Positions 1 through 10,153 are shown, counted from the first letter of the stretch. The stretch: DNA of 64,000 nucleotides from Hypericum androsaemum (GCA_963995505.1 OZ023188.1:13901912-13965911); one strand, 5' to 3'. A program made the numbers and translations. Notes: a model not told the origin generated them from the letters alone.

Positions 1-105
1 ACTTTCCAATGTGGGATTGCACTTTTCTTTTCTCTTTTGGGCCTCCCACTTTGGGCTTTTCCACTTTGGGCTTTGCATTGAATTTTTATTCAAGCTTTTC
101 CAACA
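1..105 (-). repeat. Partial 3' LTR of the minus-strand copia element
   Basis: It matches 3665-3769 closely, including the end that reads TTTTCCAACA on the plus strand. It adjoins a polypurine tract and extends leftward out of the window. Confidence 0.88.
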
Positions 106-648
106 ATCCCCCACATGAATGATGATTAATGCATGCAGACTCTAATCAAAAGTTCTGACGTATTATTATTGCATCGAAACAGGTAGCTTGTGGCTTTGAA
201 CCTTCTCTAGTAATATGTTATCAGATTTACTCGCTGCTCGGTGAACGTAATGTCTTGAACCGTCAGCTTTTGGCGTAAACTAAGACAATAGTATTTACAC
301 AATAATAACCCTAGTATATTTGGGTTCTCACGTTGTGTCCGTTTCGGCCATGGACCGTATCTTGGATTCATACTTATTTTTTTCATTTGAAGCGGCCTCA
401 CTTCACACTTACATAGGTGATCTCCTATCAGGAGTATCCTGCCATACTCCACCTTTATCAAGGTATAAAAATCATTAAAAACGTAATACTTAACCTTACC
501 ACACCTCTGCAGGTTAACACCTAGGCAGCTGCTGAGAATGAGATAGGTTCCAGGTGATTAACTGACCCCTCCATAACTTAGTTGTCTCATTGAACCAAGT
601 TTGTGGGATCTCCACTCATCATGGTTGAGTTACCGCTATGGTCGTTCT

Positions 649-2744
649 TTAGTGTGTGGATTTTAATCCCATTCCCCTTAGTGCGTTGTACATTTGATCT
701 CTATTGATTCCTTTCGTAAAAGGATCAGCTAAGTTGTCCTTGGACTTTACGTAATTAATGGTGATCACCCCACTAGAGATCAACTGTCTAACGATATTGT
801 GTCTCCGACGGATATGTCGAGACTTTCCGTTGTACATTGTACTTTGTGCTCTCCCGATTGCAGACATGCTATCACAATGTATCAATACGGGAGGCACCGG
901 TTTGCTCCAGCACGGAATATCCTCTAGAAAGTTTCTGAGCCATTCAGCTTCTTCTCCAGCTTTGTCTAGTGCTATAAACTCTGACTCCATGGTGGATCGA
1001 GCTATGTATGTTTGTTTAGAGGACTTCTAAGATACAGCTCCTCCTCCTATGGTGAATACATATCCACTCGTGGATTTGGAGTCCTTAGTGTCTGATATCC
1101 AGTTTGCATCACTGTATCCTTCTAATACAGCTGGATATTTAGCATAATGTATGCCATAGTTTATGGTATCTTTTAAATACCGTAAAACCCTTTCCAGAGC
1201 TAGGCAGTGATCCTTTCCTGTATTACTTGTGAATCTACTAAGCTTACTAACTGAGTATGCAATATCGGGACGTGTGCAGTTTGTTAAATACATCAAGCTC
1301 CCGATAATTTACGCATACCTCAGTTGAGATACTGGATTCCCTCGATTCTTGGCTAAGTATAGATTTAAATCTACTGGAGTCTTAACCGGAGGTTTGTCAA
1401 AAGCTTCAAATTTCTTGAGCACGCTTTCCACGTAGTGGGATTGCGTCAAGATAATTTTGCCAACTTTCCTAGAGATTTTTATTCCTAGTATGACATCTGC
1501 CAGACCCATATCTTTCATGTCAAAGTGGTCCTTTAACATGTTCTTAGTTTTCACAATAACCTCTTTATTGCTTCCCATAATTAGTAAGTCATCTACGTAG
1601 AGACATACAATTACGTAAGCTTCAGGTGTGCCCTTAATGTAAACACATTTATCGCACTCATTGATCTTAAATCTATTCGATAGCATTATCCTGTCAAATT
1701 TCTTGTGCCACTATTTTGGCGCTTGTTTTAGTCCGTATAGTGACTTGACTAGCCGACACACTTTATGCTCTTGACCGGGAGCCACAAACCTTTGAGGTTG
1801 CTCCATGTATATCTCCTCTTTCAGTTCTCCATTTAGAAAAGCTATTTTTACGTCCATTTGGTGGATCTTCAGGTTATAGAGTGCCGCAACAGCTATGAGT
1901 ACTCTAATTGATGTGATTCTTGTGACCGGTGAATACGTGTCAAAGAAATCATGTCCCTCCTTCTGTTTGAACTCCTTAGCTACCAATCGAGCTTTGTACT
2001 TGTCGATTGATCCATCAGCTTTGTATTTCTTTTTTAGGATCCACCTGCATCCCAAAGGTTTGCAGCCCGGTGGGAGATCTACGATTTCCCATGTGTGGTT
2101 TTGCATAATAGATTCTATCTCACTATTGATAGCTTCCTTCCAGAGAGGAGCATTTGGACTGGACAATACCTCTTGGATTGTCCTGGGTTCATCTTCTAAC
2201 GCATAGGTTAGATAATCCAGACCAAAAGATTTGGTTATCTTCGTCCGTTTACTATGTCTAGGTTCATCATCTTCCTGATTTGACTCTTGCGTAGTCTCGT
2301 GAGCCCTTTTCTTTGGACTTCCTTCCTTTCATTCCTTATTAGGAAAGCTATTCTCAAAGAACGTTGCGTTCCTTGATTCTATGACCATTCCTGCATTTAT
2401 CTCAGGGTTTTCAGATTTATGCACCAAAAATCGATAAGCACTACTATTTTGCGCATTCCGATAAAGATGCAATCAATGGTCTTGGGTCTTATTCTCACCT
2501 GCTTAGGCTTAGGTACTTCGACCTTTGCTAGGCACCCCCACACTTTAAGGTAGCCGTAGGAAGACTTCCTTCCTTTCCATAGTTCATATGGGGTTTTATC
2601 CCTTTTCTTGTGTGGCAACTTGTTTAGAATGTGGTTAGATGAGAGCACAGCTTTCCCCCACATGTTCTGGGGTAAGCCCGAGGGACGATGAATTTCTTCG
2701 TCTCGATATCCTCCGTTTTGTACTTCTTCTCGAGTGAACTCCAC
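649..2744 (-). pseudogene. Copia pol remnant: integrase C-terminus, reverse transcriptase, RNase H (broken frames)
   Basis: Read right to left, 2397-2744 encodes an integrase tail ([18 protein letters not shown]), 1309-2166 encodes the copia reverse transcriptase, and 649-1296 encodes the RT end plus RNase H. The reverse transcriptase shows a WKEAINSE start, the ARLVAKEF motif, the fingers MDVKIAFLNG, and the active-site YVDDLL near 1590. RNase H shows the ADPFTKG stretch. Stops and frame changes separate the three blocks (near 1300, 1690 and 2330), so no intact polyprotein can be made. The RT part is absent from the related copy at the right end only because that copy runs off the window. 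Confidence 0.88.
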
Positions 2745-3054
2745 AGCTCCTTAGCAGTCTTGGCTACCGCGTAGACGTTGTAGAGCATGTCGTCTAGTCC
2801 ATTCAGGACGTAGTTCCGGCACAGGAAGTCGCTGTGACTCCACACGTCAAAAGTGTTGATCTTCTGTTGATCCGTCTCATTTTCCGCTATCTTCGGTGCT
2901 TCCTCTTTCAGGAACCGAACTAGGTTGAGCGTGGTCAGATAGAATCTCATCTTCTGTTACCACCTCTTGAAATCGGTACCGTTGAACTTCGCTAGCCTTT
3001 CGGCATGACAGTTCCTGGTACCGTTGTCAGTGCTACGGTTCTTGACGATGCCAT
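2690..3054 (-). pseudogene. Copia gag N-terminal remnant
   Basis: The gag start codon is at 3054 on the minus strand, in the same leader context as the start at 61615 of the related copy. Residues such as [18 protein letters not shown] and NYVLNGLDD match that copy. An early stop and frameshift occur within the first 60 codons. After KKFIV near 2690 the sequence jumps straight to integrase, which marks the internal deletion junction. Confidence 0.82.
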
Positions 3055-3088
3055 CTTTAAGTACACGGATCTCGTCTTACGATTGTTG

Positions 3089-3769
3089 TGTTCGGAGGGT
3101 TTGGTGTACTTGATTAGGATCTACGGTAGTCGAGGTAAGTGTTGGACACTTTTTCCGTAAGACGAGATTGTCCCGTATATTTCAGTGCGATACGGGCTAC
3201 GGCAATCGTCTCCAAGATACAACGACTGTTCGGACATTTTCAAGAATATTGCACACATATCTCTTATGGAGTGCATTTGCTGCTGGGATAGTGTGCAAAT
3301 GAGGGGGAGAGGCCTATTTATAGGCGTTGGAAGAGTGGCAGGCAGGCACTCCGAAGGGGCACGAGGCACTTTCGAAGAGATGCGACTCAGGCAGGCAGCC
3401 AGATCGCTCGTGGCCCTTCGAAGATGTCCCTTCGCTAGGCAGATTGCTCCAACCTCTTCGCGCCACAAAGCGCCCATTGCGACCTGCGTCCAATGTGCCA
3501 TGCGCACACGTACACACATGTGTGCGGACGCGGGCGCGAGTACGTGCTCGTGCTCGTGATAGCACCATCCTCGACGCAGTCCGAGTTGGCTATCCTTCTA
3601 TTTGGTCAACTCATTTCCTAGTCAACAAGGAGTTTCTCCTTATAAACTAGGAAATGTTGGTGCCACTTTTCAATGTGGGATTGCACTTTCCTTTTCCCTT
3701 TTGGGCCTCCCACTTTGGGCCTTTCCACTTTGAGCTTTGTATTGAATTTTTATTCAAGCTTTTCCAACA
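3089..3769 (-). repeat. 5' LTR of the minus-strand copia element (681 bp)
   Basis: On the minus strand it runs from TGTTGGAAAAGC to CCTCCGAACA (TG...CA ends). A TATA box, CTATAAATAG, lies near 3312-3325 and is followed by a pyrimidine-rich initiator-like stretch, so U3, R and U5 are all present. The U3 contains a GC-rich near-palindrome (around 3500-3530) with alternating purine-pyrimidine steps. Directly after the LTR, the leader holds CAATCGTAAGACGAGAT upstream of gag; no canonical iMet primer site is visible there. Confidence 0.85.
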
Positions 3770-3937
3770 GACATCGGCTGGGCTTGAGGAGTCAGTGAGG
3801 TCAATGGAGACGATATCATCAGTGGCTTTGTGCAGAACTGCGCCGAGCAGTCGAGGGTGAGGTGGCAGCGGGAGTTGGAACGACAAGGGCAAAAACATAA
3901 TGCCATTGGGAGAGGGAGAGATCGGGAAGGCGCCCAT
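3770..3937 (-). pseudogene. Exon fragment of an ITPK-like inositol phosphate kinase gene, interrupted by the copia element
   Basis: On the minus strand a pyrimidine-rich intron end with AG (3938-3939) is followed by an open reading frame starting MGAFPISPSPNG and running through LLGAVLHKATDDIVSIDLTD. This resembles the N-terminal domain of plant inositol-tetrakisphosphate 1-kinase (ITPK4-type) proteins around their HKATDEI motif. The family adds phosphate to inositol phosphates in phytate synthesis. The frame stops being gene-like exactly at 3769/3770, where the copia LTR begins. The rest of this gene, if present, lies left of the window. The family assignment rests on a short match and is tentative; the exon and its disruption are clearer. 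Confidence 0.45.
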
Positions 3938-4175
3938 CTGCAACAAACAACAACAATAACAACCCCCGGAGTTATCTACAATGCGCAATTAATACAAAAG
4001 GGGAGATGAATCAATGGGGTTAGGGATGGCGTTGGCCATTTTCCAACTTATGCCTCAGCCAATTGGCATGGTTTCGTCATTTATGGGTACAAGGGGTGGG
4101 TAGTCACAGCTTGCCACCAATGTGAGAGATTTCCTAAAAAATGAATAAAAAATATATTTATTTTGAAAAACATAC

Positions 4176-4177
<2 letters not shown>

Positions 4178-4226
<49 letters not shown>
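4178..4226. repeat. (TA)n microsatellite
   Basis: Roughly 24 uninterrupted TA dinucleotides lie between two gene fragments. This is simple slippage-prone sequence with no gene attached. Confidence 0.95.
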
Positions 4227-4231
<5 letters not shown>

Positions 4232-4572
4232 TTATTCCAATAAGAATGAGCAAAATATATGTATGTTTTTATCTATTTCAAGAAAGGGTCGGATTAGGTC
4301 CGGACTCTAATAGATCTAATCTGACTTGAACAGAATAATATCTTAGCCGTCCAGCGCATTAAAATTTTGGCAAGGCACATCCAACGGCTAAGATTCACAG
4401 GGATATTTATGTTATTTTCACCTCCTCTCTTCCGCACCTTCCTCCTCCCCTCAATCTCTCCCTTTTCCTCTCTCTCTCTCTCTCTCTCGCAATTGACGCC
4501 GATGACGACGACGGACAACGACACCGTCGACGAGCTCAACCTCGACCAGGTAAGGCGACGCATGCCAGGTAA

Positions 4573-4810
4573 GGGGACGCCAACGTTGGGGACCCTCTGC
4601 GCTTCTCCCCGAATGGGCCGGAGAGCCGCAGTGCGATGGTCCTCGTGGACGACTTGTCGCTTCGATCCTTGCACTCTCTCTTCTTCAACTCCCTCAAATC
4701 ACGCGGCTTCAAACTCGACTTCAAACTCTCCGACGACCCCTCCCTCGCCCTCCACCGATACGCCAAGTACCAATACGACGCTCTCCTCGTCTTCTCCCCA
4801 TCCGCGGAGA
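4573..4810 (+). pseudogene. OST48: Orphan first exon of an OST48 (oligosaccharyltransferase 48-kDa subunit) gene
   Basis: From a stop at 4570 the frame reads through [20 protein letters not shown] (from 4636) and continues through a [21 protein letters not shown] stretch to FSPSAE, then meets a splice donor GAGA|GTAAGT at 4811. This is the conserved N-terminus of the OST48/DDOST (plant DGL1) subunit, an ER membrane component of the N-glycosylation oligosaccharyltransferase. The family normally carries a signal peptide before this point; here an in-frame TAA precedes it and no signal peptide is in frame. No second exon is visible before 25 kb. A separate short open start at 4502 (MTTTDNDTVDELNLDQ) ends at a CAG|GTAAGG-like donor, in another frame. 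The fragment is probably dead. Confidence 0.7.
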
Positions 4811-4875
4811 GTAAGTCCACGTTTCGAATTAGTTTGATGCAAATTCGATTTTCTTTGAATATTTGACCGGTTATT

Positions 4876-5257
4876 TGTCACGAACCCAGCTGATCATCCA
4901 CGTGGAGGTTGTCCATATCTTTAGGAGTTTGTTATTTCTTGTTGCTTAAGCATCAAGGTTGTTATCTTAGTAGATTATTCCACAATAATAAGAATACCAC
5001 GTTCAAGTTCGAATAGTGGTTATGGGAAGATTGAGTCCACTGCTGTAGGAGCAGTATAAGTATCACATTTGTTTATGTAATTTGATTATCAAATGAAATG
5101 AAATATATTATCATTCTCCCATTTATCTCTATCTTCTTTATTCTCTGATTTCTATTATCTCTACTATTTTCCTATTCTGAATTCTATTTCAGTAATTCTA
5201 TCATTCTCACCTTCAATTCTCTTCCCACCTAAACTCTTTTCTTTCAAGATCGTTATA
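4876..5257 (+). repeat. 5' LTR of the short LTR element
   Basis: It begins TGTCACGAACCC and ends CGTTATA. It is nearly identical to 5989-6371 and 21392-21774. Its 5-bp left flank (4871-4875) is TTATT. Confidence 0.88.
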
Positions 5258-5259
5258 CT

Positions 5260-5271
5260 TGGTATCAGAGC
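5260..5271 (+). other. Primer binding site complementary to initiator tRNA-Met 3' end
   Basis: TGGTATCAGAGC matches the standard plant retrotransposon minus-strand priming site and lies just inside the 5' LTR. Confidence 0.9.
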
Positions 5272-5321
5272 TATAGATAGACTATTCTAACAAGTCCTCG
5301 AAAGAATGTATTGAGCGGATT

Positions 5322-5933
5322 GATTCAATCTTCGATGCTTACCGCAAGGAGAAGCGAGAATTCTTCGATGCTTGCCGCAAGAAGACGAGAGAAATCTTTG
5401 ATGCTTACCGCAAGGAGACGCGAGAAATGTGTGATTAATTCAAATTTGACGTCCAAGAAATCATCAATTCAATGAGGGAGTATTTACGGGTGGAAGATGC
5501 GAAAGCCTTACAACCTTCGCCTCATGCAACCATGATTGTGTCATCTCCTGAGTTTCCTGCATCTCCAAGGCTGCAAGAAGACAATCATGTCATCGACATG
5601 CCATATCTTGAATACGTCCAGGCAAGCTTTCACAAGGTGCATGAAATCAATGTGAATGATGACAGTGTTGTTGGCCTCTTTTTGAAGGAATCCACCATGA
5701 TGGAGGAGCACGGGAAACAGATTGATGGTATTGAAAATGAAAATGGTGAAGACAATTTCAATGGTTCAATGGTCCGCTGGGCTTTTTGTTTGGCTGATCA
5801 GGAAGGCTATGTGGTAATGTCGTTCTACTATGTCCAATTGAGAGTCAAATTAATGAATTCGAATGACCCAAATGCCGAATGGTTAATTGCTTGGGGGAAA
5901 GATATTCCGAGGACTACAATGCTCTTCGCATAA
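5322..5933 (+). pseudogene. Internal gag-like reading frame of the short LTR element
   Basis: One frame carries three tandem 12-residue units (FDAYRKEKREF, FDACRKKTREI, FDAYRKETREM), then an in-frame TAA at 5436-5438. It then continues as a 153-codon open frame from ATG 5472 to 5933. The repeats are charged and look coiled-coil-forming, as in the N-terminal gag region of some plant LTR elements. The remainder (a LEYVQASFHKVHEINVNDD stretch, an acidic GIENENGED patch, WAFCLADQEGYVV) matches nothing I can name. It may be a remnant of a larger element's gag or a captured host sequence. Confidence 0.5.
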
Positions 5934-5988
5934 ATTTCAGTGTTCAATCTGAAATCTTGGGACAAGAATTCTTTCGAGGGAAACCGGA

Positions 5989-6371
5989 TGTCACGAACCC
6001 AGCTGATCATCCACGTGGAGGTTGTCCATATCTTTAGGAGTTTGTTATTTCTTGTTGCTTAAGCATCGAGGTTGTTATCTTAGTAGATTATTTCACAATA
6101 ATAGGAATAGCCACGTTCAAGTTCGAATAGTGGTTATGGGAAGATTGAGTCCACTGCCCTAGGAGCAGTATAAGTATCGCATTTGTTTATGTAATTTGAT
6201 TATCAAATGAAATGAAATATATTATCATTCTTTCATTTATCTCTATCTTCTTCATTCTCTGATTTCTATTATCTCTACTATTTTCCTATTCTGAATTCTA
6301 TTTCAGTAATTCTATCATTCTCACCTTCAATTCTCTTCCCACCTAAACTCTTTTCTTTCAAGATCGTTATA
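5989..6371 (+). repeat. 3' LTR of the short LTR element
   Basis: This is the second copy of the ~382-bp LTR, followed directly by CAATA (6372-6376). Confidence 0.87.
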
Positions 6372-7411
6372 CAATAGTATCTCCACCATATGATTTAATA
6401 TAGACTATGGTTCAGATTTTATTTTCTCACTTCTAAATTGTATTGAAATATCAATTCCTCAAGTTTTTCTTTCCTGGTTTATTTTCGAACCACATGGATG
6501 TATCCTATGATTCCATTATACCAAATAAACAAAACTACCGAACACAAACATTGCACAGAAATTATGGCAACCAAACAATAAAGCTATTGTTACATTAAAC
6601 TAACTAATTGCAGAGAAGCTTTACTGCAGAATCACCATAATCATCACAAGTCAGATTAATTACATAAACATATCACAAAAGGATGGTTCATCAACATATA
6701 AGCTTTAAAGCGACTAGCAGGGTTCCTCCTTAAGCACATGCACAGGAATTCCCTCGCAGTCGACGACACGAAATCCGGAATGTAAGGCACCTGATTGGTG
6801 TCTCCGATCAACGAGAGAATAGCGTCCTTGTCATTCTCCGAATCCCAGGGGCGTCGCCCGGTCAGCATTTCCAGGACAGTACATCCGAGCGCCCAGATGT
6901 CTACGTGGGAACCCATCATCTGATGCTTCACCAACTCCGGCGACATGTAGCGGTAGGTGCCTCTAACGATGCCCAACCCATCATCATTGTCGTCGTCCTC
7001 GTGCGCGAAATCTTTGGTTAAACCAAAGTCCCCGATCGTGGCATCAAACCCGCAGGATCTTCTATGATTAGGGACCAACAGGATGTTGTCCGGCTTTATG
7101 TCGCAGTGGACAAAACCTCTCTGGTGCATGTAGAGGAGACCCGTTAACACATCGTGGGTGTAAACACCAGCCTCGTACTCCCCCATCCTTGTAACAGATT
7201 TTAGCCGACGATCGAGGCTCGAGCCGGAGCAGTACTCCAACAGTAGGTTGTAGACTTGGCGGCCGTCGCTATCGCGGGTCACCTCGTCGCCGTAGCAACC
7301 CACGATGTAGGGGAAGCGACTGAGATAGGCGAGGATACCCTTCTCCCTCTGGAGCGTGTAACATTGGTCTAAAGGTGCAGACTTGACCGCCAACATGCCC
7401 CTCCTCCTCCT

Positions 7412-7489
7412 CATCCTCGCCGCTGGTACTCCTCCTCCTCCTCCTCATCCTCGCCGCTGGTACTCCTCCTCATCCTCGCCGCTGGTACT
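7412..7489. repeat. Three-copy short tandem repeat inside the kinase gene
   Basis: The core CATCCTCGCCGCTGGTACT starts at 7412, 7446 and 7471, giving spacings of 34 and 25 bp. Because neither spacing is a multiple of three, the same sequence is read in three different frames (STSGED, EEYQRRG, GVPAARM). The middle copy supplies the TGA. Confidence 0.85.
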
Positions 7490-7636
7490 CCTCCTCCTCG
7501 CGAGGGAGACGCACCCGAACGCTCCTTTCCCGAGGAAGCCAACCCTAACCCAGGATGCACCGTGGGAGTTCTCCAGCTTCGACACGAAGCTCCTGTCGAT
7601 ACGACGCCACTTGGGGGACGTGGGCTTCGGTACGCG

Positions 7637-7732
7637 GTCGGGGAGTCTGGGTTTAGGGAAGGAGTGGCTACTGATCACGACGGGGTCGGGGTCGGGGAGT
7701 CTCGGTTTAGAGAATGAGTGGCTACTGATGAC
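7637..7732. repeat. 54-bp offset tandem duplication in the kinase N-terminus
   Basis: The segment starting GTCGGGGAGTCT at 7637 recurs at 7691. In the protein this gives two copies of SSHSF(S/P)KPRLPD. The period is in frame (18 codons). Confidence 0.8.
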
Positions 7733-7879
7733 ATGAACGGAGGCGGGTTTGGGTGGTGGAATTGTGCGTACGGCGAACACGCGACGGCGGCAGACGCGCT
7801 TCTTATTGGTGGCGGCCGTCGTTCCAGCGGGACAGTCCCGCTCCCCGACCACCCGCTTTCGTACGATTGCGGGACCCAT

Positions 7880-9000
7880 TGTTAATCTAGAGAGCGCGAG
7901 TGAGAGAAAGCGGGAGAGAGAGAGAGAGAGAGAGAGAATAGATCCAAGAAGCGTAAACCCTGAGCCAATTCCTAATCAGGTTTTTTACTAGGTCTTGGAA
8001 TTAATATACTTATGAAGTAGGAGAGGGAGAGCGAGAGAGAGAGAGAGCGCGGGAAGAGTAATTAGGAAATTGGAAGAGATATATGTGTGTCGTTGTCTTG
8101 GCTTCCAAGTAGCAAGTCACACGAGCCTTGTAATAAGATCCGTTGGACTTTAGGGTATCCTATTTTGTGCATTTGGGAGATTTTCAATTAACTGAGGATC
8201 TATTGCGTATCAAGTTTGTTGTTTCGCCCGGTTGGTTTTCCTTTAGCTAAATTGGGTATAATTGGTAGAATCACGGTGTATGGGAGTTTAGCACATGGTG
8301 TTACAATGTTCACCGCTTTGGGATATGGTTTTCTTGATAAGTTTTATTTTCTTGTTCTATTTTTTTGGTATTTTTCGTTATTTTCAAACAAATTATACAA
8401 TTAAAAAATGCCTTGTTATTGGTTTTTTTTCAATTAATTTACGTTCCTAGAAAATGAATAAATTAAGTATGAGTATATTAATGAGGATAGAATTAATTTG
8501 AGAAAAACAAATTGGTGCACACATGTAAAAGAATATAAAAATATCTTTGATATCTCGCGTGAAAGATCCCGGTTGTTTGATCTATACGCGTGTTTGGATA
8601 CACTAATCAACGATTTTCTTTATACTCTAGATGGTACAGTCTATTCTATTAATTTGAGCACTCAATTCAATCTCAAATTTTAAATAATATCTTTCAGGTT
8701 TTAACAGGAATGTACCTTAAATACCTTAATTAGTGATCAACCACAGAAACAGTACTCTGACCGTTAATTCAAATGCTTGGTGGTAGATACTATGACATGC
8801 AAGTCGATTGCTTCGTAATCATCAATTTTCTATTATTATTTGGCAATTATGGGCAGTTTTCTTTTGATCATCTTCCTTTTTTTTATAAATAGAATTGCTT
8901 ATAAGCTTTTCATTCGAATAATTTTAGTACAATTTGGAGTGAAAGAGCAATGATTAAAATAAATATTATCACAAAACTCACAAATACACCATCCACAATG
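7880..9000. other. Intergenic, upstream region of the kinase
   Basis: Two GA microsatellites (about 7915-7939 and 8026-8050) lie near the kinase start and are probably 5' leader or promoter sequence. The remainder is AT-rich. I see no gene, RNA or mobile element with clear ends. Confidence 0.6.
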
Positions 9001-9147
9001 TCAGCTATAAAATGTCAGAGCACTGTATACATGTATACACGTCTCCGAGTAGAATCCCGGCCGGAGAAGCCCCGGTGACGCGTGACCGGAGATGGCCAGT
9101 GGAAATATAAAGAGAAGAAGAGCCTGGAGAAGAGGAGGAAGATGCAT
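9001..9147 (-). pseudogene. Class III peroxidase N-terminal fragment (signal peptide plus first mature residues)
   Basis: The minus-strand ATG at 9147 starts a 48-codon frame. A hydrophobic stretch (LLQALLLFIFPLAISGHA) is a convincing secretion signal. It is followed by LLRPGFYSETC, the characteristic start of mature plant class III peroxidases (secreted heme enzymes that oxidise phenolics in the cell wall). The family continues with a Pro and the distal-heme region; here the match stops right after the first Cys, and a stop follows six codons later than ICHVY-like nonsense sequence. No other peroxidase exon is nearby. This is a truncated gene or a moved fragment. Confidence 0.6.
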
Positions 9148-10153
9148 ATTTCTGTTCTGGTCTGTTTGTTTCCCTTTGGGATGAAAAGTGTGATGTCGGA
9201 TGTTGTGGATTGTTCCTCCCTACAAGAAGGCTATTAAAAAGAGGTTTTTAATGTCATTTATAGACGGCACCTGCTCCTCCTCTTAATTTTATTCCTTTTA
9301 CCTTTTACTTGCCTTTTACTTCTTCTCTTTTTCCAGGGGAACCCTTTTTTTACCACAAGGTAAAACTTCAAAATTTAATTAGTTTCAAAACTTATTAATT
9401 AATCGAAATAAATTTAAGGCGGAGTGGAAAGATTGAGGAGTGCCTTACAGAGAATTCAAAGTCAAAGATATTCAAGTGATCAGTATTAGTGTGACTATTG
9501 GCAAATTATTCCTGATACATGGTCGGTTACGGATTTAGAGCATCGGAACTATTTCATCAATAAATGAGGAGAGTCAACCATTTGTCACCCTCATCACTCC
9601 CTCAATAAATATTTATTATTACTAAAGCATCACGTTTGACCAACGGGTTATCCAGATACAACCCAACTAAATATTTTCTTGGCCCCTAAAATTTTTTTTT
9701 CTACAATGATAACCTGGTCCAATCAGATTGTCAAATAAATAAATAATTTTTCTCTCATCTACATATTATCTACTATCAATTTATGTTTATATAAATCTTA
9801 ATAAATATACAAAAATGATGCATTCATAATTATAACAAGGAAAAAATTATAATAGAGTAACAAAATTAAGATTACAAAAGTTGTAATACAAAATTAGAAA
9901 AAGATTATGTAGTGAAAGAAGAGAGAATTTTATATTGTGTATCAAAATATGTTAATATTAAACTCTATTTTATAGAGAATTGAAAAATACAAATTTTTAT
10001 ATATTTATTTTTAGTTTTGTTAAAAAATAACTTCAAATTTTTTAACCGCTCAAATTATATCCGAAAAAATCTATTTTATCGAATAACATTGTGTCAAGTG
10101 TGACTAGATTAGTGACACTTTTTTTTTAAATTAAAAAAATTTGTGTTAACCCA
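9148..10153. other. Intergenic AT-rich sequence
   Basis: It probably includes the old upstream region of the peroxidase fragment. Nothing else is recognisable. Confidence 0.55.

Larger units (their letters stand above)
1..3769 (-). mobile_element. Ty1/copia LTR retrotransposon, minus strand, internally deleted and degenerate (left LTR cut by window edge)
   Basis: The order on the minus strand is 5' LTR, gag remnant, integrase tail, reverse transcriptase, RNase H, polypurine tract, then the start of the 3' LTR. The LTR start (TGTTGGAAAAGC on the minus strand) occurs at 3769 and again at 105. At 105 it directly follows a purine-rich tract (minus strand ATGTGGGGGAT, 106-116), the expected 3' LTR primer site. 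Compared with the related plus-strand copy at 61.6-64 kb, about 1.48 kb is missing: everything from late gag through protease to mid-integrase. The coding parts are frameshifted and contain stops, so the element is non-autonomous. It is inserted in an exon of an ITPK-like gene. RNase H ends in a GLKSTH-type tail, as in many plant copia elements; the exact lineage (Tork/Angela-like) is a guess. Confidence 0.9.
4876..6371 (+). mobile_element. Short non-autonomous LTR retrotransposon (TRIM/LARD-like, ~1.5 kb)
   Basis: Two nearly identical ~382-bp LTRs (4876-5257 and 5989-6371) begin TGTCACGAACCC and end GATCGTTATA. Between them are 731 bp. A textbook initiator-Met tRNA primer binding site, TGGTATCAGAGC, starts at 5260, two bases after the first LTR. 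The second LTR is preceded by a purine-rich GAGGGAAACCGGA tract. There is no protease, integrase or reverse transcriptase. A solo LTR of the same family is at 21392-21774. The 5-bp flanks differ (TTATT left, CAATA right), so this copy is not a simple insertion with matching target duplications. Confidence 0.88.
6656..7879 (-). pseudogene. MAPKKK-type (MEKK-like) Ser/Thr protein kinase with an in-frame stop
   Basis: One minus-strand frame of 408 codons (last codon the stop) spans the gene, interrupted by a TGA at 7445-7447 (codon 145). Before it lie a basic N-terminus and the glycine loop GKGAFG (codons 117-122). After it come the VAIK-type lysine (LAVKSA, K166), catalytic loop HCDIKPDN (258-265), DFG (284-286), GTYRYMSPEL and DIWALGC. 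The HCD loop and intronless layout fit plant MAPKKK15-21-like kinases, which act in stress and ABA signalling. The stop lies in a short tandem array (units of 34 and 25 bp) between the glycine loop and the lysine, so the ATP site is split. Starting at the later ATG (7414) would lack the glycine loop. The C-terminus ends right after the kinase domain. It is probably inactive unless the array varies between alleles. Confidence 0.8.

Noticed and set aside
3670..3685. snRNA USE-like motif (minus strand AATCCCACATTG) in the copia LTR
   Set aside because: It misses the CG end of the USE and has no snRNA downstream; it recurs in each LTR copy simply as LTR sequence.
7383..7736. Plus-strand open frame over the kinase
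   Set aside because: Antisense shadow of the kinase's repeat-rich N-terminus; no family features.
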